NCBI GenBank assembly: GCA_001013295.1
Contig: LAZY01000009.1
Location: 60,971-124,970, forward strand
Origin: Chryseobacterium indologenes
GTDB taxonomy: Bacteria > Bacteroidota > Bacteroidia > Flavobacteriales > Weeksellaceae
Direction of reading: 5' to 3'
DNA: 64,000 nt
Shown here: positions 27,422 to 37,390 of the stretch, piece after piece
Position numbering within the stretch: position 1 is the stretch's first letter
Layout of the letters: every line of letters starts with the position of its first letter
The notes under the pieces: generated by a model
What the model was told of the DNA's origin: nothing
Database searches by the model: none
Seen by the model: only the letters and a program-made list of their open reading frames with translations
Made by a program: the position numbers and the translations under genes

Positions 27422-29134
27422 TTACGCTTTTTGTAATTTGTGTGAAAAGTTCAATACAATAAACTCTGCCGGGCGCACTAATGCGATCCTGATTTCCAGC
27501 TCCATGGTGTTGGTATTTTTGGTTCCGGTGATGTTGACTTTGTAAGCTTCTTTCGGAGTACTACCTGCTAATGCACCATCCAGCCACTGCTGATGAAGAA
27601 AATTTTCCAGTTTAGTCTTGGCTCTTAACCATGTGTGTTCTGTATTGGGCTTGTTAATAAATTTATCAAGTATTACATTTATAGATTGTCTGATCATGTC
27701 ATAGTAACGGCGTACCTGTATATACTTCCATGTATTATCTTTCCCTTCTTTCTTATCCTGCCCGTCAACCGTTCTGGCTCCCCATACTAAGGTTCCTTTT
27801 CCTGTAAAGGTTCTGATCGCATTGATTGATTTTCCTGAAATATGGGCATGCATAGCTGACTGTTCCTGATCAGAGATTTTTTCTGTAGGAGCTATTACAT
27901 AGTTAAGGCTTACATTCGCCGGAGCTTTCCATATCCCTCTTGTACTGTCTACCCTACCATATACTCCTGCCATTGCTGATGATGGAGGTAATACCACGTT
28001 TAACGACTGTATTTCTCTTTTTATATGACTGTATAATGCTGAATTAGATAATTCTAAATTTTTAAGGGTTATTCCGTCTGCAGCTCCTTTTACGTCTTTT
28101 ATATTAAGAATAGCTTCTTTTAATGCATCAAACTCTCCGCTGAAAACAGGTGCAGTTTCGTCAAAACCATCAGGGGTCATAAAATCATCAATTACTCCTG
28201 CATATATGGCTTCCACCACTGCTTTTGCTTCAGTAAGTGCCACCGTCAAAGCCATTTTCTCAGTACCCGGGTCAGCTGCTTCATGTATTTCTTCTGCAAT
28301 CGCTACGGCCTGGCCCAACAGATCGGCAAGTACAAATGCATTGGCAGATCCGGTTGAGATCTCCTTACTTGCTAAGCTTTTTAATTCATCTAATGCAGCA
28401 GTCTCATCTGCATAAAGAATGGCACCATCCTGTCCGGATTCCTGTTGTCCTGCATGTACGATAGGAGTTTCGGTCTCATCAAAAGTATAGTTCAAAACGG
28501 TTTTTAAATGAGGAAAATACGCTGCAGCATGGCTGGTTAAATCAACATTTCTTCCAAAGTTGTCAAGGGTATTAAAACCGTCTGAAAGAGTTGTAGAATT
28601 TCCGTAATAGGTATCCAGTATAGCAAATGTATTTTTTGTTTCATTTTTCGCTTTACCAATGGCTGCATTATAAACCTCATAAAAATCAGACTCCAGCGAT
28701 AAAGAGATTGCATCAGGTACAATAATAAGGTTGGGTTCTTTTATGGCATCCACGATCGCCAGCCCCTGTTTCAGTGGAGACAACGACACTTCACCAGTTG
28801 AAGGGTACTTCCCTACAGAAAAAATATAACATGGGCCGCCACCATTGGCAAAATACATCTGAAGTGAATAATACATTAAAAATTTTGCCTTAGGAGCGAT
28901 AAGCGTTGTTCCTTTCCCCTTCACATCTTTTAATTGTAGATTTTCTTTTTTTGCTTTTCCAAAAAATAACTCATACTCCAAAAGGGAATTGATCTTTAAC
29001 GGCTCATTATTGCGGGCAGGTACAAGTTCGGTATATCCGATGAATACTGGTACTGCTGTTTCTATGAATGCAACGAAGTACGGAAGCGTAGCAATTTCTT
29101 CAACTGAAACACCCGGTGTTGTTGGATTTGACAT
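27422..29134 (-). CDS. Tail sheath protein 1 with acidic insertion (570 aa)
   Basis: A 570-residue sheath subunit, the most divergent of the three. It starts MSNPTTPGVSVEEIATLPYF and has FANGGGPCYIFSVG and the C-terminal GTLVWGARTVDG and FLHQQWLDGALAG elements. Residues ~215-345 (after LKTVLNYTFDETETPIV and before GAADGITLKNLELS) form an extra acidic, helix-prone domain absent from sheath 3. By order it corresponds to Afp2. It follows the DUF4255 gene by about 40 bases. Confidence 0.93.
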   Translation of the reverse strand: MSNPTTPGVSVEEIATLPYFVAFIETAVPVFIGYTELVPARNNEPLKINSLLEYELFFGKAKKENLQLKDVKGKGTTLIAPKAKFLMYYSLQMYFANGGGPCYIFSVGKYPSTGEVSLSPLKQGLAIVDAIKEPNLIIVPDAISLSLESDFYEVYNAAIGKAKNETKNTFAILDTYYGNSTTLSDGFNTLDNFGRNVDLTSHAAAYFPHLKTVLNYTFDETETPIVHAGQQESGQDGAILYADETAALDELKSLASKEISTGSANAFVLADLLGQAVAIAEEIHEAADPGTEKMALTVALTEAKAVVEAIYAGVIDDFMTPDGFDETAPVFSGEFDALKEAILNIKDVKGAADGITLKNLELSNSALYSHIKREIQSLNVVLPPSSAMAGVYGRVDSTRGIWKAPANVSLNYVIAPTEKISDQEQSAMHAHISGKSINAIRTFTGKGTLVWGARTVDGQDKKEGKDNTWKYIQVRRYYDMIRQSINVILDKFINKPNTEHTWLRAKTKLENFLHQQWLDGALAGSTPKEAYKVNITGTKNTNTMELEIRIALVRPAEFIVLNFSHKLQKA

Positions 29135-29177
29135 GTTCTAAAAATTTAAGTTAAAGGTTATTAGTTTTGTTTTTATT

Positions 29178-29753
29178 TTATAGTTGTTTGACTTGAATAT
29201 CTTTTACATTAACATCTTTAATTAATTTAACAGAAGTCGGATCATTCGCCACAATTTTTATGATACTGATTTTATATAATACTGAAGGCATTATCTTCCC
29301 GCCTAATAATCCCCATATGTAGCTCAGTTGTTCAAAGGGAACCGTGTGTAATTCTATTCTGAAACTGAAATCATTCGATGAGTCATTACCAGGATAGTGA
29401 TAGGTCAATATATTATTGGCCTGAAATACTTCGATCACTTTTGAAATATTAACCAAAGCGTTGGTATAGGTCGCTCTGTTTGCGGAAATCATCACGTAAA
29501 GATTTAAATAAGCCGGAGTACTTTCCATTTTTGTTTCGTTCAGAGTGGGTGGTGTGACATACCTCGAACTGTTTTTCAATGTGGATTCTTCTTCAACATT
29601 GACAAGGGTAATTACTACTTTATCTTCAATACTCTGATTTTCGCCATCCTGTTTTGAAATGTTGTCAACAACCGCGATTTCGCCTAGAATATCATCTAAA
29701 CCGCCTTTAACGTTCAGCTTATCTTTTAAAACTGACAATACTTTATTAATCAT
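29178..29753 (-). CDS. DUF4255 tail terminator/cap protein (Afp16/Pvc16-like)
   Basis: A 191-residue DUF4255 (Pvc16 N-terminal) protein. Family features include VVITLVNVEEESTLKN near residue 50, the TPPTLNETKMESTPAYLNLYVMISAN segment and FRIELHTVPFEQLSYIWGLLGGK. In PVC/Afp systems it caps the tube end and stops growth at the set length. It is the first gene of the minus-strand eCIS operon, and its ATG lies about 20 bases from a promoter-like sequence. Confidence 0.92.
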   Translation of the reverse strand: MINKVLSVLKDKLNVKGGLDDILGEIAVVDNISKQDGENQSIEDKVVITLVNVEEESTLKNSSRYVTPPTLNETKMESTPAYLNLYVMISANRATYTNALVNISKVIEVFQANNILTYHYPGNDSSNDFSFRIELHTVPFEQLSYIWGLLGGKIMPSVLYKISIIKIVANDPTSVKLIKDVNVKDIQVKQL

Positions 29754-29779
29754 AATTTCTGTTCTTAATTATTATGGTG

Positions 29780-29812
29780 CAAACATACAATCACCCCCCA
29801 TCAAAAGACAAA
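29780..29812 (-). promoter_or_regulatory. Promoter of the eCIS structural operon
   Basis: Read on the minus strand, TATGTTTG (29780-29787) fits the TAnnTTTG -7 consensus. TTTG at 29809-29812 lies 21 bases upstream, near the usual -33 spacing. Transcription would begin about 20 bases before the DUF4255 start codon. Confidence 0.55.
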
Positions 29813-30292
29813 TATTTTGAGGCCTCAATACAGTCTTTGCAGTAAATAGGATTTTTAATTTTCAAAAAACAATTGAAAAAATACACCAACAATCAATTAA
29901 TAATCAATAATTTAAACAATACACACAATAAAATAAAATTTTGTTCCCAAGATTTTCCTGATCAGATCATGGTTCAATTTCATTTTATCACCTTATCTGG
30001 TTTTATCATTAAAAAATATTTTATTGCAACATATGATAAGTCGTAAGCCCGCCATTCCTGTTTATTGATTTTGAGTACATATTTTTCATCACTATGTACT
30101 GCTGCTGGTTCAATCCCGTAATCAACCGTTATTTGAAACAACTGCTTTTAAGACTACCCAATCTTTTACTGTTTCACCGATCAGGAATTTTCTGAAAAGG
30201 ATCAGCCTGCATCTTCAGAAAGATGATTTTGGTTTTTACTGCAAAGACAGAATGGGGCGGTCTTATAATTCGTAAAATGATTTTTCATCTTC

Positions 30293-30300
30293 TAATTTTG
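30293..30300 (+). promoter_or_regulatory. Candidate promoter -7 box of the plus-strand eCIS operon
   Basis: TAATTTTG matches TAnnTTTG, 28 bases upstream of the first ATG of the plus-strand operon. No clear -33 TTG was found at the right distance, so the call is tentative. Confidence 0.4.
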
Positions 30301-30327
30301 ACCCCATAATTTTAAAACTTTAATCAC

Positions 30328-30648
30328 ATGAACTTAAAAAATCTTTTTGGTAAACGCAATGAAATCATTGGCGGCCATTTCAACGAATTACGCTCAAAAC
30401 TGGGTGTAGCGAATCAAAATGAAGAAGCTATTTTTTCTTTAAGAGAAGAAATCTGTAATGCATGCCCATTAAAGAATGGCAACAACTGCAACGCTGTAAA
30501 ATGGATGGATCCTAATACTCTGGACGTTGCAGACGGACCGAAAGACGGCTACATCAGAGGCTGCGGATGCAGACTAAGCGCAAAACAAAGATCAAAATAC
30601 AGCCTTTGTCCTGCAGGATTCTGGGGAGGAGAATTCGACCAGAAATAA
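30328..30648 (+). CDS. Small Cys-rich protein, first gene of the plus operon
   Basis: A 106-residue protein with six cysteines at 43, 46, 54, 79, 81 and 94, arranged as CNACPL, NNCNAV, GCGCRL and LCPAGFWGG. This spacing suggests a zinc or iron-sulfur site. There is no signal peptide. Proteins with CxxCPL and GCGC patterns occur widely in Bacteroidota mobile or phage-like loci as I recall, but I cannot name a family. It sits just ahead of the tape-measure and ATPase genes, hinting at a role in assembly or redox/metal-dependent regulation. Confidence 0.7.
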   Translation: MNLKNLFGKRNEIIGGHFNELRSKLGVANQNEEAIFSLREEICNACPLKNGNNCNAVKWMDPNTLDVADGPKDGYIRGCGCRLSAKQRSKYSLCPAGFWGGEFDQK

Positions 30649-30684
30649 AAGCTATCGGTATTGTATCATTAAAATCTATTAAAC

Positions 30685-32217
30685 GTGAATCAGGATCATA
30701 ACATTCAGAAAGTTTTTGTTGAAATTACAGTTGACAATAAAGAAAGAGGATTGAGTATAAAAGAGGATATTAATAGCTTTTTGTCTATTGATGTTTTTCC
30801 GGAAATAGAAAAATACATCAATACTTTGGAATATAATTCAGTGGATTATACCCTGCAAATTCCCCGGTTAGAATTGAATCTGGATGTAAAAAACGGCTCG
30901 CTGAATACTGAATTAAAAGATAAAATCATCCAAATTTTTAAAAAAGAATTTTCAGCAATTTCTCAGTCTATTGTAAATGTAAATCAAAAAACAGAAAACG
31001 AATCCAAAGCCTATCTCATTGGTCATCAGGAAAAGACACTAAAGGCTTTCCTCCACTTTTTAGAAAAAGGAAATATGCCCTGGTGGAATCCGGAGCGAAA
31101 AGGCATCAGCTTTTTGGAGCCGGCTGTATTTAACACCTTGATTGCGGCTGAAAACTTTGAAAAAAGCATCGTTCCTCTTTTGTCAAAGCAAAATGTTCAG
31201 GATCGAATGATCAATCAGCTTTCCAATGAACAGATAGCCCAACTATGCCTGGTTATTTTAAAAAATAAAGAATTAAAACTCAACTTAGAGGCTGGTACGA
31301 TACGCTATCTGTCAAAGCTGAGTCATCCCGACAGGCATATCATTTGGCGTTTGATCCTGAATATAGTATCAGAATATTTAAGATCTTCAAACAGCAATAC
31401 ACTGAAGGAATATCTTATACAGCAGATAACCAAAATAGAAACAGCAGGATTATTACAGACGAAAAACAGCCGTCAGGATTGGACAGAAATTGTTAAGATA
31501 TTTCCATTTATCAAAGAAAATGAAGTTTCTGAAAGCATAAAAATAAATGCGAAAGACTCTTCTAAAAATACAAAAACTTTGAAGGAAAGAATGGAGAGCA
31601 AGAATGAAAATGCAGATAAATCTGTGAAGGAGGTGATGGTGAATTTGGGTGAAAATAAAGATGAAAAAGAAGGTGAAAAGGTAAACCTGCATGAACCGAT
31701 TCAGAAGGATTCGGATCAGAATGACGGACATTATGTTCAAAATGCAGGGCTTATCCTGATCCATCCATTCATTAAAACATTTTTTGAACATTGCGATCTT
31801 TTGCATCCCAAAACCAAGCAACTCACTGATCCTGAACTAGCGGCCCATTTATTACATTATATCGCTACCGGAAATACCAATGCTCCTGAATACGACATGG
31901 TTTTTGAAAAATTCTTATGCAATATTCCCATGAATCAAAGTATTAACAGGCATATCAAACTTTCGCGTAAACATAAAACACAGGCTAAAAATGTAATTGA
32001 AAGTGTGCAGCATAACTGGGCACCCATGAAGAAATCATCTGCGGCATTATTACAAAATGAGTTTTTCCAGCGTACAGGGAAGCTAGTGATCACCGATTAT
32101 GACCATACCCTTACCATAGAACGGAAAGCACAAGACATTTTATTGAATAAGCTTACCTGGGGAATTGGCCTTTTCAAACTTCCGTGGCAGGAAAAATTCA
32201 TATTTGTAAACTGGTAA
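30685..32217 (+). CDS. eCIS tape-measure protein (CIS_TMP family, Afp14/Pvc14-like)
   Basis: A 510-residue protein of the CIS tape-measure family, which sets tube length. The start fits the family (HNIQKVFVEITVDNKERGLSIKEDI). The conserved C-terminal block is present: AGLILIHPFIKTFFE (~residue 352), HLLHYIATGN, NVIESVQHNW and the terminal KLTWGIGLFKLPWQEKF segment. A variable Lys/Glu/Asn-rich region (~285-345) precedes it, as expected for length variation. The start codon is GTG at 30685. A spacing of 36 bases to the Cys-rich gene makes an operon likely. Confidence 0.88.
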   Translation: MNQDHNIQKVFVEITVDNKERGLSIKEDINSFLSIDVFPEIEKYINTLEYNSVDYTLQIPRLELNLDVKNGSLNTELKDKIIQIFKKEFSAISQSIVNVNQKTENESKAYLIGHQEKTLKAFLHFLEKGNMPWWNPERKGISFLEPAVFNTLIAAENFEKSIVPLLSKQNVQDRMINQLSNEQIAQLCLVILKNKELKLNLEAGTIRYLSKLSHPDRHIIWRLILNIVSEYLRSSNSNTLKEYLIQQITKIETAGLLQTKNSRQDWTEIVKIFPFIKENEVSESIKINAKDSSKNTKTLKERMESKNENADKSVKEVMVNLGENKDEKEGEKVNLHEPIQKDSDQNDGHYVQNAGLILIHPFIKTFFEHCDLLHPKTKQLTDPELAAHLLHYIATGNTNAPEYDMVFEKFLCNIPMNQSINRHIKLSRKHKTQAKNVIESVQHNWAPMKKSSAALLQNEFFQRTGKLVITDYDHTLTIERKAQDILLNKLTWGIGLFKLPWQEKFIFVNW

Positions 32218-32302
32218 CGGCTGACCGCTTTCTTTCAATACGCCAAACTGATTTTACATCAGAACCACAATCACTGCACCTCTATTAATTCAAAATAAGA
32301 TT

Positions 32303-33757
32303 ATGAAATCTCCTATTAACTATGAACCCACCTCATTAATAAAAACAAAAGTTAATGAAAAAACAGAAGTAATTCAGCCTATATTTCAAGCCAATACGGT
32401 AAATCATGAGTCTTTAAATGAAGAAATGCAATGGTTACAATCGCTTATTGAAATGCGGTGCAAAGAATTGTTTCTGGAAGATGATCTGGTATTAGATATT
32501 GTGCATGAAATCCCTCTGCCTTCAAAATTTGATGATGAATCCCCCTATTCTATTACCATCAATTCATATGCACTTACAACTATAGACAGAGTGATTTTGG
32601 CTTTGGGTATTGCTTCGGCTCATTATCCATCCATGCTGAAGACATTTGTACAGATAGAAGAAAGCAGTAATGCCTTTGCTATTGAAGCCGGTGGTGAGTA
32701 CAATAAGGTCAATCGTAGTTTTAAACCCACTTTTCAAACCGCACTCTTTTTGCTTGCAGGTAAAGATCTGGCATTGTGGTCAAACTACAGTGCCCAGCTG
32801 ATGAATGGCAGTGTACTTTTGAAAAATGACATCATTTACAATCGCTCTTCAACAGAGTTTATTCATGGAAAAATTGAATTGGATACCGCTTATTTAAATT
32901 ATTTTTTATCAGGTCAGAAGCCACAATTAGACCATGGCTCCTATTTTCCGGGCAAGCTTTATCAATCTGACCTCACCATGGATGATATTATTTTAGAAGA
33001 CCATATAAGAGAGCAGATAAAACCTATCGGGCATTATATCAAAGCATTGGAAAACGGCTTTTTCAAAACCAATGAACACAGTTTTAAACCTGGCTTTATC
33101 ACTCTGTTTTATGGAGCACCGGGAACGGGAAAAACAATGCTGGCCGGAATCCTTGCCAATACCTATGGTATCGATATGTATCACGTAGATCTCTCACAAG
33201 TGGTCAGTAAATACATCGGTGAAACGGAGAAGAATCTTGAAGTACTGTTCAACAGACTGCAAGGTAAAAACTGTATGCTGTTTTTTGATGAAGCTGACGC
33301 CTTGTTTGGAAAGCGTTCTGATGTAAAAGATGCCCATGACCGCTATGCCAACCAGGAAGTTTCCTATTTGTTGCAACGTATAGAAAAATTTGACGGATTG
33401 ACCATTCTGGCTTCCAATTTTGAAAACAATATGGATGATGCGTTCAAACGCCGTATAGATGTGTCTGTAAATGTAATACGACCAACAGAACCTACAAGAA
33501 AAGTACTTTGGGAGCATTATTTACCTCAAAATATAACCTTTGAAAGTGATGAGCTTTTACAACATCTGACGAAAGAGTATTCTTATACCGGTGCCAATAT
33601 CCGCAACATTATGAAAAATGTAATGATGGCTTTATATGACCGTAAGGAAACCATTATTACCTACTCATTACTAAGCACTTATTTGCTGATAGAAAACGAG
33701 AAGGCCTTTGGAAAGAATCAGGCCCGTCTCAGCCCATTTGTACAAAAATCAGAATAA
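32303..33757 (+). CDS. AAA+ ATPase of the eCIS (Afp15/Pvc15-like)
   Basis: A 484-residue AAA+ ATPase. Walker A is GAPGTGKT at residues 271-278 and Walker B ends FFDEAD with D329 and E330. A sensor-type ASNFENNMDDAFKRRID segment with arginines follows. The N-terminal ~200 residues are the family-specific domain. In Afp/PVC systems this ATPase is required for particle assembly or cargo loading. It lies between the tape-measure gene and the first effector, the usual position. Confidence 0.93.
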   Translation: MKSPINYEPTSLIKTKVNEKTEVIQPIFQANTVNHESLNEEMQWLQSLIEMRCKELFLEDDLVLDIVHEIPLPSKFDDESPYSITINSYALTTIDRVILALGIASAHYPSMLKTFVQIEESSNAFAIEAGGEYNKVNRSFKPTFQTALFLLAGKDLALWSNYSAQLMNGSVLLKNDIIYNRSSTEFIHGKIELDTAYLNYFLSGQKPQLDHGSYFPGKLYQSDLTMDDIILEDHIREQIKPIGHYIKALENGFFKTNEHSFKPGFITLFYGAPGTGKTMLAGILANTYGIDMYHVDLSQVVSKYIGETEKNLEVLFNRLQGKNCMLFFDEADALFGKRSDVKDAHDRYANQEVSYLLQRIEKFDGLTILASNFENNMDDAFKRRIDVSVNVIRPTEPTRKVLWEHYLPQNITFESDELLQHLTKEYSYTGANIRNIMKNVMMALYDRKETIITYSLLSTYLLIENEKAFGKNQARLSPFVQKSE

Positions 33758-33799
33758 AACCTTAGCACAGCATAATACACTCTTCTAATAACCAAAAAC

Positions 33800-36763
33800 A
33801 TGAGCAGACTTAAGAAAACATTTGCACCCAGGGCCACCAGGTCTGATGCGCAAACCAATGATCATAAAGAGGATGAAACAAAATATGAGCCCATTAGCAA
33901 TCAGGATGCTAAAATTTCCCTCGCCAAAACAGAAGTTACCCAGATAACATATGCTCCTTTCAGAAACAGAGCATTTAGCAAGATCGAAAAAGGGGTATCC
34001 AGGATACAGTTTCCCGACAGTGGACTGCATGTACTGACACTCAACAAAGCACTCAATGCATTAGGACACAAAGTACCTGAAAATGAAACCTCTTTTGGGG
34101 AGAAAACGAGGGTTGCCCTCATTAACTTTCAAAAAAAGAATGGTATTACAGGCTCTGGAATTTTTGATAAGGAAACTTTATTGAAAATGGATGAATTAAC
34201 ACAAAGCTTAGATGAAGGAGAAACAATCAGGAAAGCACCCTCATCAGGTAAAAAATCAGAATCAGAAAAAAGTAATAAAAATACATCTGAATCAGCATCT
34301 CTTTCAGATTCTAAGATGGAAAGTCAAGAGGTTTTCCAATCATCCCTCAAAACAGATAAAGATCCTATAAAATTAAAAAAATGTAACCCTGATCATGCTG
34401 ATGACTATTGCTTAGTTGTTAGCTTCATTCCAGCTACAAACATTCCAAAAGGTAATACCATAGAAGGATATGTTATTTATTATCAAACGGTCTATGGCGG
34501 TAGCGAAGAGAATGCAATCAAAGTAGCTGAATTGTGGGGAGAAAATGGTAGAATAAACTTTTCAGGAGAAATTCCAGCAGGAACACAAACCACTGTAAAT
34601 GTACCTCTTGAAAAATATCTGGATAATCTATTCTTTGGAGCTCCCAAAAATGCCCCTGCGCGGGAAGCTTTAAAGCAAAAATTATTAGGAATTATAAGGA
34701 CTAATATAGGCAAAAATGAAAAAGAAATTGACAGAAAAGAACTTAACACGTTTTTAACTGACGAATACAGTAAGATTACAGAAGATAGTGAATACATTAC
34801 CTTAAAAAACAAACTAAAATCATTAAAAGCACCTGAACTGTCCCCGGAAGGTAAAAAAGCAGCTAAGCTTTTAGAAAAAGATCCTGAAAATAGTGAAGCA
34901 CAAGACCTATTAATTGAAGAGTTTGAAAGATTTGGAAAAGAAATGGTTCTGTACATGCTTCAAATTAATAGAAAATTAATTCTTACAGAAGCTGAAAGGC
35001 ACGGTGTATGGTTGCCATATGGAGAGCATAAAAATAAATTACAAGAACTTAAAACTGATATAGAAGTCTATAAAACACAGATGGCTACTATACAAGCTAA
35101 TCTACCAAGCCTTAAAGAACAACAAAAACTATATAAAGAAGCATATAATGCTATTAGCATAGATCCAAATGCTACAGACATCCATGATCAAAAAGTAAAT
35201 CAGGCCTCAGGAATTGAAAAAAAATATGATGCCAGAAATGAAATTTACAAATCCAGTCCTATTTTATCAATAGGGGATGACTTCAGTAAAAAAGGGTTGA
35301 AAGCTGATAAGCAGGATTGGGCTCCTGATTGGGAATCTTTTGATGTTAAAACCGACGAACAAATTATAGCAGTATTAAAAAACAGTATTATAAAACAATT
35401 AGAAAAAATAGATGAAGCTGAAGAAAATATAAATGATGAAGACCTGGATTTCATTTGGGATTTTGGAAAAATCATTCCTATTTCTCTTCAACAAGCAGGT
35501 ATCTCCAATAATAAAAATGCTGTAAAAGTTATACAAGATAAAGTCCGACGAGAAGCTAAATATGAGCTTATAAAAAATATCATTCTTATAGCTGGAGGTA
35601 TCATTCTTTCCATAGTATCTTTAGGCCAAGCCACTCCATTTTTACTAGCTGTTCTGGCTGGCGGAGGTGCTTTAGCTATTAGTACCTATTACGTAAAAAA
35701 AGATATTCATGAGTATAAATTGAATCAAAGCTTATATGATGCATCTTTGCAATTCGGGCAAGTCTTACAGGATGATGATCCTACGATGATTATGATTGGC
35801 TTATCCTTATTGGGCATGTTTGGAGATACTGCTCAAGTGATGAGAATACTAAAAGCAGCCCGAGCTACCAATACTGTATATAGAAGCATTCTCTCTCTCT
35901 CAAAAGCTGAAGGACTCTCAAGCAAGGAAATGGCTGTATTAGATGAAATGATAGCAGAAAGCGATAAAATCGGAAAATTGTATAGTGCTGATGAGTTGAA
36001 ACAGCTTGCCTCTACTGCAGACCGTTTAGGTATGACAAGTACAGAACTCGTACATCATGTTTATATTGGAGGAAGATTTGAAAAGCCGCTCACTGCAACT
36101 GAGCTAATGGAACAAATGAAAAATTGGAAACGAATTATAAAACCTCGAGGATATACTTTCAAATTTACAGATAAAAAAGAATTCCAGGAATTTTCGGAAA
36201 CTTTTATTAAAGGTCTCAAAAACGTAGATATTCCAATCTATGATGTAAGAGTTCAAGGCTCAGCCTTACGTACCCCCAATGCTAAAGATGTTGATTTGGT
36301 AACGATGCTTACAAAAGAAGATTTTGCAGATGCTTTAATAAAAGCATTTAACGGAAAAGTTAAAACTAAAGATACTGGTGAGATCGTTGAGCTTTCTGGA
36401 AAGTCTTTTGAAGAATTAGAAAAAATGGCAAAAAATATTTTAGAAAATAAAACATCATACAACTCAGTTGCCAATACTTTCCAAAACGCCATGTTGTCCG
36501 GTAAAATAAGTTCCAAAAGTGCGAGTACTTCAAAGACTTCATTTTTGAAAGAATTTAGAGAAGTTAGGGTGAAACTTGCAGAAAAGTATCCACATTTAAA
36601 TATTGAAGACATTACACTTCAGCCTATGGGTGGAAATTTTGATTTGCAACCTTATTTTAAACTAAGTGAACACGAAATTAAAGCATTTGATATGATGGAT
36701 TTATTACCTTTGCTAAAATCTGGCAAATTTGTTGAACCGATAAATAAAGAATATGGGAAATAA
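33800..36763 (+). CDS. eCIS effector 1: PG-binding-like N-terminus, nucleotidyltransferase-like C-terminal toxin
   Basis: A 987-residue modular protein directly after the ATPase, where eCIS cargo genes are found. Residues ~72-132 resemble a peptidoglycan-binding-1 fold (LHVLTLNKALNALGHKVPEN ... ALINFQKKNGITGSG). The centre is helical and charged. A hydrophobic stretch (~592-628: IILIAGGIILSIVSLG and FLLAVLAGGGALAIS) may aid membrane passage. The C-terminal ~230 residues carry G820-S821 and D830-V-D832 in GSALRTPNAKDVDLV, the GS-x(n)-DxD pattern of nucleotidyltransferases. An immunity-like gene overlaps its end by 11 bases. The NTase call is motif-level only; the target is unknown. Confidence 0.7.
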   Translation: MSRLKKTFAPRATRSDAQTNDHKEDETKYEPISNQDAKISLAKTEVTQITYAPFRNRAFSKIEKGVSRIQFPDSGLHVLTLNKALNALGHKVPENETSFGEKTRVALINFQKKNGITGSGIFDKETLLKMDELTQSLDEGETIRKAPSSGKKSESEKSNKNTSESASLSDSKMESQEVFQSSLKTDKDPIKLKKCNPDHADDYCLVVSFIPATNIPKGNTIEGYVIYYQTVYGGSEENAIKVAELWGENGRINFSGEIPAGTQTTVNVPLEKYLDNLFFGAPKNAPAREALKQKLLGIIRTNIGKNEKEIDRKELNTFLTDEYSKITEDSEYITLKNKLKSLKAPELSPEGKKAAKLLEKDPENSEAQDLLIEEFERFGKEMVLYMLQINRKLILTEAERHGVWLPYGEHKNKLQELKTDIEVYKTQMATIQANLPSLKEQQKLYKEAYNAISIDPNATDIHDQKVNQASGIEKKYDARNEIYKSSPILSIGDDFSKKGLKADKQDWAPDWESFDVKTDEQIIAVLKNSIIKQLEKIDEAEENINDEDLDFIWDFGKIIPISLQQAGISNNKNAVKVIQDKVRREAKYELIKNIILIAGGIILSIVSLGQATPFLLAVLAGGGALAISTYYVKKDIHEYKLNQSLYDASLQFGQVLQDDDPTMIMIGLSLLGMFGDTAQVMRILKAARATNTVYRSILSLSKAEGLSSKEMAVLDEMIAESDKIGKLYSADELKQLASTADRLGMTSTELVHHVYIGGRFEKPLTATELMEQMKNWKRIIKPRGYTFKFTDKKEFQEFSETFIKGLKNVDIPIYDVRVQGSALRTPNAKDVDLVTMLTKEDFADALIKAFNGKVKTKDTGEIVELSGKSFEELEKMAKNILENKTSYNSVANTFQNAMLSGKISSKSASTSKTSFLKEFREVRVKLAEKYPHLNIEDITLQPMGGNFDLQPYFKLSEHEIKAFDMMDLLPLLKSGKFVEPINKEYGK

Positions 36764-37268
36764 TAATTTTGAATTTAATCTAACTTTAAACGGCACAATA
36801 GTAGGAACTTCATTTAAAAATATTGAAGAATTAATAGTTCCTTATTTTAAAGATATAGATAAGATCAATTTCCATGATGATGGTTATGGTAATGTAACTA
36901 TTGAAAATAAATATTGGTATATATATATCTATCTGTCAGATATGCTCATAGAAAATTTAGAAGAGGATTATTTATTAAGTATAGGCTATAAAGGCTCTTT
37001 TGAAGAAGGAGAAAAAGCAGTGAAAGAGTTTGCAACATATTTGCAAGAGAAAAAGTTTATATATTCTTTAGAATACGAAGACTCCGACGATAACGAATAT
37101 ACAATACAGCATCCTAATTGGAGAACTTTTCTTGATGAACGTAAACAAAAATCTTATCCTGAATATGAAGAGCGACAACGAAGAAGAAAACTAGCCCTAG
37201 AAAATAGTACAACACAAAACAATCATTCTTTCTGGCAAAAAGTAAAAGAGCGGTTTAATCGGAGATAA
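36753..37268 (+). CDS. Putative immunity protein of effector 1
   Basis: A 171-residue acidic protein without export signal. Its ATG lies inside the last codons of effector 1 (11-base overlap), which couples its translation to the toxin. There is a hydrophobic-aromatic core (IENKYWYIYIYLSDML) and a charged C-terminal tail (EERQRRRKLALEN). No family is recognised. Size, acidity and tight coupling are typical of immunity genes, so the role is inferred from context. Confidence 0.6.
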   Translation: MGNNNFEFNLTLNGTIVGTSFKNIEELIVPYFKDIDKINFHDDGYGNVTIENKYWYIYIYLSDMLIENLEEDYLLSIGYKGSFEEGEKAVKEFATYLQEKKFIYSLEYEDSDDNEYTIQHPNWRTFLDERKQKSYPEYEERQRRRKLALENSTTQNNHSFWQKVKERFNRR

Positions 37269-37390
37269 AATACAGAACAAGCTTAAATGTTATACAAGAC
37301 TCTTAAGGATTGGGTTTTATCAAATCCTGAAAATTGACTAAAAAGCATAATCAGAACTTTTTTTATTTGTAAAGAAAAATTCTTTTTGCC

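Larger units (their letters stand above)
29754..30327. other. Divergent control region of the eCIS locus
   Basis: A 570-base region separating the minus-strand structural operon from the plus-strand operon. It holds promoter-like boxes at both ends (listed separately) and an inverted repeat AGTACATA / TATGTACT with an 11-base spacer (30074-30100), a possible operator. I see no ORF, and no copy of the S24 repressor's ACGAAC half-site. Confidence 0.5.

Noticed and set aside
5491..29753. Possibility that the minus-strand operon is a contractile prophage or a T6SS rather than an eCIS
   Set aside because: No capsid, terminase, portal or integrase genes and no TssJLM membrane complex; presence of DUF4255, DUF5908, the CIS tape-measure protein and the AAA+ ATPase fits an eCIS.
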